From the NCBI GenBank assembly GCA_945829425.1, contig CALZUQ010000005.1, positions 18,958 through 82,957 of the forward strand: a stretch of 64,000 nt of DNA, read 5' to 3'. The DNA is from an uncultured bacterium (GTDB lineage: Bacteria > Bacteroidota > Bacteroidia > Bacteroidales > Bacteroidaceae). How positions within the stretch are numbered: the stretch's first letter is position 1; each line of letters begins with the position of its first letter. The notes beneath the pieces are model-generated. The model was not told where the DNA came from, searched no databases, and saw only the letters and a list, made by a program, of their open reading frames with translations. Below are positions 52,401-60,941 of this stretch, one piece after another. Made by a program: the position numbers and the translations under genes.

Positions 52401-52851
52401 TTCTTTTCTGAAGCACAGCACACCTGTGCAATAAGATGACTCTTCATGACGCAACATGCTTGCGGACAACCAGGACAAAGCGTATGGCCTAAGGCGGCAA
52501 AGTTACCAAGATGAGTTCCGCCTTTGAGTACAGAATTTGGAAAGGAAAGAAGAGAAGAGAACAGCTATATTGGAAAAGCGTTTATCTGCGCTTTGTTTCT
52601 TGACTGCATGAAATTCTCGCAAAATTCTCAGCTAAAGTCAGGACAAGGCAATGGTAAGTGCTCAACGTGTGATTATATGAAGATAGCACGTCAAGAGGGT
52701 TTGCTGTATCATGCAGTGAACCCAAGTTGCGTGTATTTCCTTTAATTACAGCGTGGGTTCTTGCTATTGCTCGTTCTACTTTAGCGGGCAATGCGAGAAG
52801 CCTCATGCAGAAGAACGAGCTTTAAGCGTTAGATTTCCCCACGCTTTTTTT
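52401..52851 (+). ncRNA. Candidate structured non-coding RNA or long leader
   Basis: A promoter at 52365-52394 and a terminator at 52838-52851 bound about 450 bases with no convincing ORF. At least six hairpins can be drawn: GCACA-CC-TGTGC, CGCAA-CATGC-TTGCG, AAGGCGG...CCGCCTT, AAAGCG-TTTATCTG-CGCTTT, GGGTTTGCTG...AACCC, and the final GCGTGGG...CCCACGC enclosing GCTCGTTCT/AGAACGAGC and followed by TTTTTTT. I could not match it to tmRNA, RNase P RNA, SRP RNA or 6S RNA by their conserved sequences. It may instead be a terminator-controlled leader of the LRR gene, which starts 55 bases after the T run. Confidence 0.55.
52751..52851 (+). terminator. Two-stage terminator hairpin
   Basis: Outer stem GCGTGGG/CCCACGC (52751-52757, 52838-52844), inner stem GCTCGTTCT/AGAACGAGC (52769-52777, 52812-52820), T run 52845-52851. 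Confidence 0.75.
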
Positions 52852-52906
52852 GTAGCCAATTATATACACTGCTAAGGAAAGCAAACAAAAGGAAATACAA
52901 TTATTT

Positions 52907-53815
52907 ATGGGAAGAAACATCATCAGCAAGCTGTTCTGGAAAACTGCTCCACAGAAAAGCACTTACAATGCGAAGTATGATTTCGAAGCCGACGGAATAT
53001 ATTACAACATCATATCTATAGATGATATGACATGTAAGGTAACGTTGGGAGAGGTACCGTATACGGGAATGGTCGTCATTCCTCAAGAGGTAAAATATCA
53101 AGACAAGACTTTCAACGTAACGGACATAAGCAACACATTCGCGCACAACAGGAAGATAACGGGAATAGTGCTGCCGAACACGATAACAAGGCTAAAGCTG
53201 TTCTGCTTCGTGGGGTGCTACAGTCTTGACGAGGTGAAAATAGCCGACGGAGACAAGCCGCTGGTAATGGAGAATGACGCTTTCTGCAACGCACCGTTGC
53301 AGAAACTGCATATAGGACGCGACATTGCGTACACCGACAGGGAGGCTTCCGACAGCCAGTTTTCCGGCTCACTGCTTTCCACAGTGACCATGGGTGAAGG
53401 GGTGACGGCACTGAACAATGCGATGTTCAAAAACTGCACATATCTTTCGTCGGTAACGTTGCCAAGGGGGCTGAAGAAAATAGGACGGAGTGCCTTCAAA
53501 GGTTGCAAAAGCCTTCCTGAACTGGATATACCCGACAACGTTACAGAGATAGAGGATGAGGCATTTGCCAACTGTGAGAAGATGAAGCAAATAACATTCG
53601 GCGAGAATCTCTCACGCTTAGGAAGAAACGTTCTGAAGGATTGCACAAGCCTCGACACCATAGTATGCAGATGCCTGCAACCGCCATACATAGACGAGGA
53701 GACATTCACAAACCGTGAGTATGTCAAAGCAACGCTGCGCATAAAAAGTGGCATGACAGAAAGATACAAGACAAACGGATATTGGACAAAATTCTGGAAA
53801 ACAGAAGAGGAATAG
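52907..53815 (+). CDS. BspA-type leucine-rich repeat protein
   Basis: 302 residues with LRR_5 (BspA-type) repeats: FNVTDISNTFAHNRKITGIV, LPRGLKKIGRSAFKGCKSL, IPDNVTEIEDEAFANCEKM. BspA-type repeats are usually in secreted adhesins, but here no signal peptide or C-terminal sorting tail is present; the N-terminus (MGRNIISKLFWKTAPQKS) is basic and only weakly hydrophobic. It may be cytoplasmic or lack its export signal. The ligand is unknown. The candidate RNA with its terminator lies directly upstream. Confidence 0.8.
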   Translation: MGRNIISKLFWKTAPQKSTYNAKYDFEADGIYYNIISIDDMTCKVTLGEVPYTGMVVIPQEVKYQDKTFNVTDISNTFAHNRKITGIVLPNTITRLKLFCFVGCYSLDEVKIADGDKPLVMENDAFCNAPLQKLHIGRDIAYTDREASDSQFSGSLLSTVTMGEGVTALNNAMFKNCTYLSSVTLPRGLKKIGRSAFKGCKSLPELDIPDNVTEIEDEAFANCEKMKQITFGENLSRLGRNVLKDCTSLDTIVCRCLQPPYIDEETFTNREYVKATLRIKSGMTERYKTNGYWTKFWKTEEE

Positions 53816-53989
53816 TTTTTTCACACACTGAGTATATGAGTCTGTCAAAAATCCAATAAAAAGATAATCGTGACAGCAGATATCATTAAAACTTTAATAG
53901 TCTATACCAAGAAAGACATAAGAAAAACAATTTACGCAGCCAAAGACATTTTTTAACAAGCAGATATTGCAGGGACAGGAAAAAAAGCC

Positions 53990-53997
53990 TATCTTTG
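53990..53997 (+). promoter_or_regulatory. -7 element of the SpoU methyltransferase gene
   Basis: TATCTTTG, 43 bases before the chosen ATG. The preceding spacer is AT-rich. Confidence 0.65.
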
Positions 53998-54040
53998 CAG
54001 TATGCTTGTTTATATCCTATTCTGAAACTTGACAAAACAC

Positions 54041-54589
54041 ATGGCACGTAAACTGAAAACAATCGAGATAGACAGGATTTCTGTAGAGGAATATCAGAAG
54101 GCGGAAAAGATGCCGCTGGTAGTAATCCTCGACAATGTACGCTCTATGCATAACATCGGGTCGGTATTCCGCACTTGCGACGCATTCCGAGCAGAGGGAG
54201 TATTTCTATGCGGAATAACGGCGACACCTCCGCAGAACGAGATACACAAGACGGCACTCGGAGCGGAGGAGAGTGTAGAATGGACGTACTTCAAAGAGAC
54301 GACAGAAGCGGTGAGGACACTTCAGGAGAAGGGCTACAGGGTGTTCGCCATAGAACAGTGTGAGGGGGCGACGATGCTTCCCGACGACTCATGCTGCCTG
54401 GAGGAGGTGAAAGGCTACGGAGTAGTGATGGGAAACGAGGTACACGGCGTGGCGCAGGAGGTGATAGACCGCTGCGACGGATGTCTGGAGATACCACAGC
54501 ACGGCACGAAGCACTCTATGAACGTCTCGGTGACAGCAGGGATAATAATATGGGAGTACGCCAGAAGGTATTTCTCACGTCAGAAATAA
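54041..54589 (+). CDS. TrmH/SpoU family RNA 2'-O-methyltransferase
   Basis: 182 residues, single SPOUT domain. I start at MARKLKTIEIDR; the track start is a TTG four codons upstream. Motif 1 (LDNVRSMHNIGSVFRTCDAF), motif 2 (VVMGNEVHGVAQEVID) and motif 3 (IPQHGTKHSMNVSVTAGIII) are intact and form the knotted AdoMet site. It methylates a ribose in tRNA or rRNA; the small size without an RNA-binding extension resembles tRNA-type members, but the target cannot be assigned. Confidence 0.9.
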   Translation: MARKLKTIEIDRISVEEYQKAEKMPLVVILDNVRSMHNIGSVFRTCDAFRAEGVFLCGITATPPQNEIHKTALGAEESVEWTYFKETTEAVRTLQEKGYRVFAIEQCEGATMLPDDSCCLEEVKGYGVVMGNEVHGVAQEVIDRCDGCLEIPQHGTKHSMNVSVTAGIIIWEYARRYFSRQK

Positions 54590-54698
54590 GGCGGACAGGC
54601 AAAAAGACTTCATAATGATCTGAATGTCAAGGAAAATACGTCCAATACAATGATTGTGAAAATATTTTTTGTACACCAACATAAAAGAATACTATACT

Positions 54699-56084
54699 AT
54701 GAGAACAAGAAGAAACCTGACAATGATAATCTGCTGGTGGGCTATGACAATAGCGTGGGCGCAGATGCCGGAAAGAAATGCGGAGAATGTCAGGAAATAC
54801 AGTGAGATATGCCGTAAGAACATATACAAGGACATGAAGGGAATGTACCGCGAGGCAGGGCAGTCTCTGCCTTTCCCGTTTCTCGCACCGGGCAGCAACC
54901 AATATCTCGACATGTTGTGGGACTGGGACTCATGGCTCAGCAACGTGGCGTTAAGACAGATATTACTCGAACACGGAGGGGAGAAAGACAGTAAGGAGGC
55001 ACTGAGGTATGAACAGGGATGCGTGCTGAACGCACTGCACTATGGAGGCATGGAGGGATGGATACCTATATGGATTGAGCGTAACGCACCAAGCAGGGAG
55101 GAGATGATGAAGACAAGAAACCCATGGAAGAGCAATATGCACAAGCCGACACTGGCTCAGCATGCAGCATTTATAGCGAGGAACATGGGCGGTGACGCGG
55201 AATGGCTGCGTGAGGATTTCTATAAGCTGCAGGCTTTCGTCTCGATGTACCTTAACTGGCACAGGCATGAAGCAACAGGACTGATGTACTGGCAGACGGA
55301 CGAGGCAATAGGGGTGGACAACGACCCGAGCACATTCTACAGGCCTCATGGCAGTTCAGGATCGATATTCCTAAACGCACTGATGTACCGTGAACTGCTG
55401 GCGACGGAATATCTCGCACAGTGTCTTGGAATGGGCGAGATAGCAAAGGAATACCACAACGAGGCGGAGAAGATAAAGGAGAAAGTCAGGGAGCATTGCT
55501 GGGACCAGAGAGACCGGTTCTACTATAGCGTAGACCTGAACCTGTTGCCGAGGAAAAGACCGGAGACGGAGGGTGTGAAACCGGGAGAACTGTTCCTGCA
55601 TGTCGGACAGCCCAGGACATACGACTGCCTGATACAACGGCTCAGCGTATGGAGCGGATTCATGGCGATGTGGGCAGGAATAGCCACGGAGACTCAGGCA
55701 TGCGACATGGTGGAGAGGCATTACCACGACAAGACGTCGTTCAACGCACCGGCAGGAATAAGGACGCTATCGCCGTTGGAGAAGATGTACGACCTCAGAG
55801 CAAGCGGAAATCCTTCGTCATGGCAGGGACCGATATGGATAAACGTCAACTACCTCGTCTTCCGAGGACTGGTAAGGTACGGATATAACGACGAAGCAAG
55901 GGAACTGGCAGAAAAGACGGTGCTGCTCCTCGGACGTGACTACGAACGCTTCGGAGCACTCCACGAATACTACCTCCCGGAAAACGGAGAGCCGGTGCTG
56001 AACAAAGGTTTCCAAAACTGGAACCTCCTGGTCTTGAACATGATAGCATGGCTGGAAGGCAAGAAGGTCGTAGAGGAATACTGA
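54699..56084 (+). CDS. Secreted alpha/alpha-barrel glycoside hydrolase (GH63/MGH1-like)
   Basis: 461 residues from MRTRRNLTMIICWWAMTIAWA, a signal peptide; the track adds 10 upstream residues that would precede it. The (alpha/alpha)6 pattern and stretches such as LWDWDSWLSN, MYWQTDEAIGVDNDPSTFY and NPSSWQGPIWINVNYLVFRG match the GH63-like group that includes mannosylglycerate hydrolase and related glucosidases. Substrate unknown. The start of a run of three secreted carbohydrate-active genes, with 85 bases to the next. Confidence 0.8.
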   Translation: MRTRRNLTMIICWWAMTIAWAQMPERNAENVRKYSEICRKNIYKDMKGMYREAGQSLPFPFLAPGSNQYLDMLWDWDSWLSNVALRQILLEHGGEKDSKEALRYEQGCVLNALHYGGMEGWIPIWIERNAPSREEMMKTRNPWKSNMHKPTLAQHAAFIARNMGGDAEWLREDFYKLQAFVSMYLNWHRHEATGLMYWQTDEAIGVDNDPSTFYRPHGSSGSIFLNALMYRELLATEYLAQCLGMGEIAKEYHNEAEKIKEKVREHCWDQRDRFYYSVDLNLLPRKRPETEGVKPGELFLHVGQPRTYDCLIQRLSVWSGFMAMWAGIATETQACDMVERHYHDKTSFNAPAGIRTLSPLEKMYDLRASGNPSSWQGPIWINVNYLVFRGLVRYGYNDEARELAEKTVLLLGRDYERFGALHEYYLPENGEPVLNKGFQNWNLLVLNMIAWLEGKKVVEEY

Positions 56085-56169
56085 TAAACAGCAACGGAAA
56101 AAAACAGAAGGGGATTTGAACTTTATTTCATTTTCACATATAATACATCTACTAACTAAATATCAAGAC

Positions 56170-58197
56170 ATGTCAATCAAAAAAATCTACAAGGCAGCTA
56201 TAATAGCATTATTCATGACAGCCTGGCCTGCTTGCGTCATGGGAAAAGACGCGGCAGCGACAGAAAAGGAACAGGGAGGACTACACATGCCGGCAATATT
56301 CGGCGACGGCATGGTGATACAACGTGACGCGGAGATAAACATCTGGGGATGGGCACGGAAAGGAGAAAAAGTGACAGTGACACTGAACGGCAGGAAGGCG
56401 ACGGCAAAAGCCGACAAGCTGGGGGCGTGGAGCGTAAAGATGAAAAGCATGGAGGCTGGAGGACCGTACACGCTGCACATTAAGGGAAAGACGGAAGAGA
56501 AAAGGATTGAGGATGTCATGCTTGGAGACGTATTCCTATTCTCCGGGCAGTCAAATCAGGAACTGATGATATACAGATGTCTCGATGACAAAAAAGTGGC
56601 TGAGGCTGTAGAAGGATACAGCAACGACATGGTGAGAATAATGAAACTGCCACACCAATACAACTACGTAAAGCCACAAGACGACTGCATCGGCGCATCA
56701 TGGAAGAAAGTGTCGCCCGAGACAGTGGGAAACATGGCGGCTGTAAGCTGTCTAACGGCAATGGAACTGCAGAAACATGCAGGAGTGGCGGTAGGCATAA
56801 TAAACTCTTCCGTAGGAGGAACAGGGGTGGAGTGTTGGATGTCGCAGGAAAACCTGAAACGCTTCGCAGAATTCAGCAAGACTTTCAGCCATGAGAAATA
56901 CAAAAACCCCAACTGGCCAAAGGAGAGAATGGAGAAGGAAGCAAAGAAGGGAGGAGCATGGGACAAAAAGCTGACAGAACAAGACACTGTAATAGGGCGA
57001 TGGCGAACACCGGGATATGATTTCTCGCAATGGAGGGAGGTGGACATATTCTCGCAATTCTATGACAGCAAGCAGCCTAACGGAAACTACTGGTTCCACA
57101 ACACCGCAACACTGACGGCAGACGACATCAGGGAGATAAAGAAAGAGAACGGCGGCAGGGCTTTGCTGAGGCTCGGTGCTTTGAAGGATGCTGACAGTGT
57201 ATTCGTAAATGGAGTATGTGTCGGAAACACTACATACCAATACCCGCCAAGGAAATACTCTTTCGACGCGTCACTCCTCCACGAGGGCGACAACGACATT
57301 GTGATACACCTCATCTCACAAAACAGAAAACCGTTTTTCGTAAAAGACAAGAAATACCAGCTTGAAATACCCGGAAGGAATATACCGCTATGCGGAAAGG
57401 AGAAACCATGGAGAATGGCGGTAGGAGCGACTATGGAGCAAAGACCGGGACAGACATATTTCGTGGGGACGCCGACAGGATTATATAACGCTATGATACA
57501 CCCTCTGGGAAAAACAGCAATACGGGGCATGGTATGGTATCAGGGGGAGGCGAACGAATGGAACCCGAAGAACTACGGCAACTTGCTGAAGGCTATGATA
57601 GAGGAATGGCAGGGACAATTCCCGGCTTTAGAGAAAAACGGGGGAAAGCCATGGACAAGCGTGATAGTACAGCTGGCAGGATATCAGCAGAGGCATGTCG
57701 GAGCATACGAAAGTGGATGGTGCAGAATACGATCTGAACAAAGGGCGGTGACACTACCGGAATACGACATGAACGCTGTACTCGCTACGGCAATAGACTG
57801 CGGAGAATATAACGACATACACCCGCAGGACAAGGAGACTGTGGCTCACCGCATAGCACTGCAGGTCTTACGCCACACATACGGAGAGGACATCGTAAGC
57901 GAGGGACCGTCGCCGGTGCAATGTGTCAGGAACGGCAACTCTCTCATCATTACATTCGACAGAAAAACCGGAAAGCTCAGGGACTTCAACGACGGTATAG
58001 CAAGGGTATGCGGTGACTACGAGCTTGCCATAGACATAACGGCAATGGAGAAAGCACTATCCACAACATACAGCGTAAAAGACGGCATATTCAGATATGC
58101 CTACGACGACTTCCCCTTATGTACTATATATAATAAGGACAACATCGCATCGCCACAGTTTGAAATAAACATAACTGACAACAACTGTATAGAATAA
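56170..58197 (+). CDS. Secreted sialate O-acetylesterase-like carbohydrate esterase
   Basis: 675 residues from MSIKKIYKAAIIALFMTAWPACVMG, a signal peptide. SGNH/SASA esterase domain: FLFSGQSNQELMIY holds the catalytic Ser of GQSN, GGTGVECW and GMVWYQGEANE follow, and DIHPQDK near the end holds the Asp/His pair. A beta-sandwich insert (about 270-410) is typical of this family. It removes acetyl groups from sugars; in Bacteroidota many members act on plant polysaccharides such as acetylated xylan or pectin rather than sialic acid. The dispersed motif recurs in its 3' coding part. Confidence 0.88.
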   Translation: MSIKKIYKAAIIALFMTAWPACVMGKDAAATEKEQGGLHMPAIFGDGMVIQRDAEINIWGWARKGEKVTVTLNGRKATAKADKLGAWSVKMKSMEAGGPYTLHIKGKTEEKRIEDVMLGDVFLFSGQSNQELMIYRCLDDKKVAEAVEGYSNDMVRIMKLPHQYNYVKPQDDCIGASWKKVSPETVGNMAAVSCLTAMELQKHAGVAVGIINSSVGGTGVECWMSQENLKRFAEFSKTFSHEKYKNPNWPKERMEKEAKKGGAWDKKLTEQDTVIGRWRTPGYDFSQWREVDIFSQFYDSKQPNGNYWFHNTATLTADDIREIKKENGGRALLRLGALKDADSVFVNGVCVGNTTYQYPPRKYSFDASLLHEGDNDIVIHLISQNRKPFFVKDKKYQLEIPGRNIPLCGKEKPWRMAVGATMEQRPGQTYFVGTPTGLYNAMIHPLGKTAIRGMVWYQGEANEWNPKNYGNLLKAMIEEWQGQFPALEKNGGKPWTSVIVQLAGYQQRHVGAYESGWCRIRSEQRAVTLPEYDMNAVLATAIDCGEYNDIHPQDKETVAHRIALQVLRHTYGEDIVSEGPSPVQCVRNGNSLIITFDRKTGKLRDFNDGIARVCGDYELAIDITAMEKALSTTYSVKDGIFRYAYDDFPLCTIYNKDNIASPQFEINITDNNCIE

Positions 58198-58215
58198 AGA
58201 AAAACACCTGAAAAG

Positions 58216-59184
58216 ATGAAGAGCACCATCATAACACTCACCCTTCTCTGCCTTGCCATCGCAGGAAAGGCAGAGAAGGGGGTATGCACATACGTAGTGT
58301 CACTGAACGGAAACGGAGACTTCAAGACAATACAAGAAGCCGTGGAGGCTATACCTGACTACGACGAACGTGAAACAAAGATATTCATCTCTGCGGGTGT
58401 TTATCATGAAAAGGTCGTACTGCCGGAGAGCAAGAAAAACGTGCTGTTCATAGGAGAGGATAAAGAAACGACAATACTCTCATACGACAACTACGCTACA
58501 ATGAAAAATACGGATGGGAAAAACATCGGGACAGCTGGCACTGCTACATTCTACATATACGGAGATGACTTCAAAGCGGAGAACATGACATTCGAAAATA
58601 CAGCAGGACCTATAGCACAAGCGGTTGCCGTGTTCGTAGCAGGAGATCGCACGGTATTCCAGAACTGTATATTCAAAGGGTATCACGGCACATTATACAC
58701 CTTTGGGAAAACATCAAGACAACTCTACCGAAACTGCTACATAGAAGGATGCGTGGACTTTATATTCGGAGCATCAACGGCATTTTTCGATAAATGTCAA
58801 ATACACTGCCTTAGAAGTGGTATAATAACAGCGGCATCAACACAGAAGGAGATAAAATACGGGTATGTATTCAAAGAGTGTTGCATAACGGCCGAACCTG
58901 ACGTAGAGAATAAAGTTTATCTCGGAAGACCATGGAGACACTATGCAAAGACGGTATTCATTGATTGTACTATGGGGGACTTCATAATACCTTGCGGATG
59001 GAATAACTGGAAATCGGAGGAAAAAGAGAAAACGGCATTCTACGGGGAATACAACAGCAGGGATTACAACGGAAAAGAGACAGACCTCTCACAACGTGTC
59101 ACATGGACACATGCCATAAACCCTCACGACTATTCTATAGACAAAGTACTTAGCGACGCAAACAAACCGGAATGGTACAGATAA
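58216..59184 (+). CDS. Pectinesterase-like protein (CE8) with altered active site
   Basis: 322 residues with a signal peptide (MKSTIITLTLLCLAIAGKA). Right-handed beta-helix of family CE8: GDFKTIQEAVEAIP, GPIAQAVAVFV (oxyanion Gln135), EGCVDFIFG (nucleophile Asp181) and YLGRPW (Arg238) are present. The normal GxQDTLY motif reads GYHGTLY, so the second oxyanion Gln and the general acid Asp are replaced by His157 and Gly158. Ordinary pectin methylesterase activity is therefore doubtful. It starts 18 bases after the esterase gene, in one operon, with a strong terminator downstream. Confidence 0.88.
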   Translation: MKSTIITLTLLCLAIAGKAEKGVCTYVVSLNGNGDFKTIQEAVEAIPDYDERETKIFISAGVYHEKVVLPESKKNVLFIGEDKETTILSYDNYATMKNTDGKNIGTAGTATFYIYGDDFKAENMTFENTAGPIAQAVAVFVAGDRTVFQNCIFKGYHGTLYTFGKTSRQLYRNCYIEGCVDFIFGASTAFFDKCQIHCLRSGIITAASTQKEIKYGYVFKECCITAEPDVENKVYLGRPWRHYAKTVFIDCTMGDFIIPCGWNNWKSEEKEKTAFYGEYNSRDYNGKETDLSQRVTWTHAINPHDYSIDKVLSDANKPEWYR

Positions 59185-59233
59185 CAGCAGCAATCCAAAA
59201 CACATGACGCTCCCTCTCATAACCCTAAACAAA

Positions 59234-59266
59234 GAGGGCGTGTCACTTCATTTTTGACACGCCCTC
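59234..59266 (+). terminator. Terminator after the pectinesterase-like gene
   Basis: GAGGGCGTGTCA pairs perfectly with TGACACGCCCTC (12 bp, 9-base loop), followed by ATTTATTT; reversed, it could also stop the minus-strand gene at 59310. Confidence 0.85.
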
Positions 59267-59309
59267 ATTTATTTCTCCGGGCACCATTGATGCCCTCGTC
59301 GTCATATTC

Positions 59310-59663
59310 TTATTCTGTCAAGTCTATGCCACGGTTCACGAATGTGATGTTCAGAAGACGAAGATAAGTACGCATCTGGTCACGGTCAAGAACAGCGGAA
59401 ATCTTCTTCAGATTATGCTTCAACGCCTCATGGGTCAGACGCGTACGCTCGCTTTCATCTGCTGCTGCAACATTGAGCATATCAGTGCTGAGCGTCTTCT
59501 GAATGCTCTCAACAGCCTTCCTCTGCTCGTAAGAGAGCGAGAGAGACCTTGACAGGCTGTTCATGTTCACATCCATAGTGTAATCTACTGTGCAACTCTC
59601 ATTAGCTGCCGATGCCATTGTCAAAGACATGGCTGCCATAACTGTTAAAACAATCTTTTTCAT
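59310..59663 (-). CDS. Small secreted helical protein
   Basis: 117 residues: signal peptide MKKIVLTVMAAMSLTMASA, then an all-helical domain (LSLSYEQRKAVESIQKTLST; LKKISAVLDRDQMRTYLRLL). The pattern of a helix hairpin ending in a conserved DRDQMRTYLRLLN segment recalls small periplasmic proteins of the Spy/CpxP style, and similar proteins are frequent in Prevotella, but I do not know a function. The gene has its own promoter and a 200-base, strongly structured leader. Confidence 0.75.
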   Translation of the reverse strand: MKKIVLTVMAAMSLTMASAANESCTVDYTMDVNMNSLSRSLSLSYEQRKAVESIQKTLSTDMLNVAAADESERTRLTHEALKHNLKKISAVLDRDQMRTYLRLLNITFVNRGIDLTE

Positions 59664-59694
59664 AATGTTTCCTTTCTTTAATGTGTTATCCTTT

Positions 59695-59816
59695 TGACCA
59701 TAACGGTTCTATAAACACAGCCGGAGGCTGTCGTGGAGCGGACGCGTCCGCTGCATAGAACTATGGCCGTTACCTGAAATGTTTTCGGTCTTCACAGACC
59801 TTACTATACGTATAGT
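59695..59816 (-). promoter_or_regulatory. Multi-helix leader RNA candidate
   Basis: Written on the plus strand: outer stem TAACGG-TTCTAT (59701-59712) with ATAGAA (59755-59760) and CCGTTA (59767-59772), a 6-base bulge, and two inner hairpins ACAGCC-GGA-GGCTGT (59717-59731) and AGCGGA-CGCG-TCCGCT (59737-59752), giving a three-way junction. A separate palindrome ACTATACGTATAGT lies at 59803-59816. The junction ends about 35 bases before the start codon. Confidence 0.55.
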
Positions 59817-59869
59817 GTTTTCTTTATTGAAGATATCGTTGCGATGCCAGATTCTCTGGTTTGCGAGTG

Positions 59870-59877
59870 CAAAGTTA
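59870..59877 (-). promoter_or_regulatory. -7 element of the small secreted protein gene
   Basis: TAACTTTG on the minus strand, about 207 bases upstream of the start codon, defining the leader. Confidence 0.6.
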
Positions 59878-60148
59878 TGTCACTTTCTTTTTTTCAGCAA
59901 GAAATTTTCCCCATTTATTATCTTACCGAAATATTTTTTTGATTTAAAACAACATAAAGCACCACGCGCTCTCGTTACAGCAGACAAAGGAAGCTACAAT
60001 CGCACACATTACTAACATTATGTAACATATTGTCATATTTTCATAACATATATACATCTCAGACCACGACAATACTATCACTAAACACACTAACAAGATA
60101 AGCCCAAAGGCCACAGAAACATTTTTTTATACTCCCAGGCAACTACTG

Positions 60149-60523
60149 TCACACCTCCATGAAAGCAAAGTACACAGCACACACAAGACACAAAAAGGCA
60201 ACAGCATGATTCCAGTGAAGCTGTTCACCCTGGAACAACACACCAGCTATGATTGTGAACACTATCAGCGACACAACCTCCTGAATAACCTTTAACTGTA
60301 TCAGCGTATATGGACCACCATTCCCGACAAATCCAATCTTGTTTGCCGGCACCATCAGCGTATATTCAAAAAAAGCTATGGACCATGAAAACACAATAAC
60401 TCCTATTAGCGGCCATGATGTAGAGACATTCATCTGTTGCAGTTTCAGATGTCCGTACCATGCTAATGTCATAAAGACATTTGACCCTATAAGTAACAAA
60501 ACTGTAAATAATCCTTGTGTCAT
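60149..60523 (-). CDS. DUF486/DMT family membrane protein
   Basis: 124 residues with four membrane helices (FTVLLLIGSNVFMTLAWYGH; WPLIGVIVFSWSIAFFEYTL; LIVFTIIAGVLFQ; AVAFLCLVCAVYFAFMEV). The stretch VPANKIGFVGNGGPYTLIQLKVIQE is the DUF486 signature. These small proteins are members of the drug/metabolite transporter superfamily; no transport substrate is known. The gene is downstream of the 14-bp satellite and the 5'-nucleotidase gene. Confidence 0.88.
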   Translation of the reverse strand: MTQGLFTVLLLIGSNVFMTLAWYGHLKLQQMNVSTSWPLIGVIVFSWSIAFFEYTLMVPANKIGFVGNGGPYTLIQLKVIQEVVSLIVFTIIAGVLFQGEQLHWNHAVAFLCLVCAVYFAFMEV

Positions 60524-60941
60524 TTCCTTTGCGTTTCCTTTTTTATTATTAATTTCTCTAACTTGTTTTCTTATCGCTTATTCTTAGCTTACTCCCCTCA
60601 TTCCTCTCTCCTCATTCCTCTCTCCCCATTCCTCTCTCCCCATTCCTCTCTGTCCATTCCTCTCTCTCCATTCCTCTCTCTCCATTTCTCTCTCCCCATT
60701 CCTCTATCCCCATTCCTCTATCCCCATTCCTCTCACCCCATTCCTCTCTCCCCATTCCTCTCTGTCTCTCCTCATTCCTCTCTCCCCATTCCTCTCTCCT
60801 CATTCCTCTCCCCTCATTCCTCTCTCCCCATTCCTCTCTGTCTCTCCTCATTCCTCTTATCAATTTTATTATTCTTATCATTCTTTTCTATTTTCCCTTC
60901 GCCCCTGCGCCGGCAGGGTTACCTGCCGGAAATGCTCTAAC
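60524..60941. other. Spacer dominated by a satellite
   Basis: 418 bases between the nucleotidase stop and the DUF486 start. Apart from the 14-bp satellite, nothing recognisable. ORFs across it on both strands are translations of the repeat. Confidence 0.7.
60599..60859. repeat. 14-bp satellite, about 18 units, polypyrimidine/polypurine
   Basis: Consensus CATTCCTCTCTCCC. Almost all units are exactly 14 bases; two are extended to 20 by a TCTGTCTCTCCT insertion (60753-60772 and 60829-60848). The plus strand is nearly all pyrimidine apart from the A of each CATT. Confidence 0.95.

Larger units (their letters stand above)
59664..60148. other. Structured leader and AT-rich spacer
   Basis: No gene. 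59664-59863 is the leader of the small secreted protein (see regulatory entry); the remainder to 60148 is AT-rich DNA downstream of the DUF486 gene with no clear feature. Confidence 0.5.

Noticed and set aside
52401-52851. tmRNA, RNase P RNA, SRP RNA or 6S RNA
   Set aside because: The conserved sequence blocks of the first three are absent and the size does not suit 6S; kept as an unknown RNA.
60515-60940. ORFs across the 14-bp satellite on both strands
   Set aside because: They are pure repeat translations (SPFLSPHSS or ERNEERGM).
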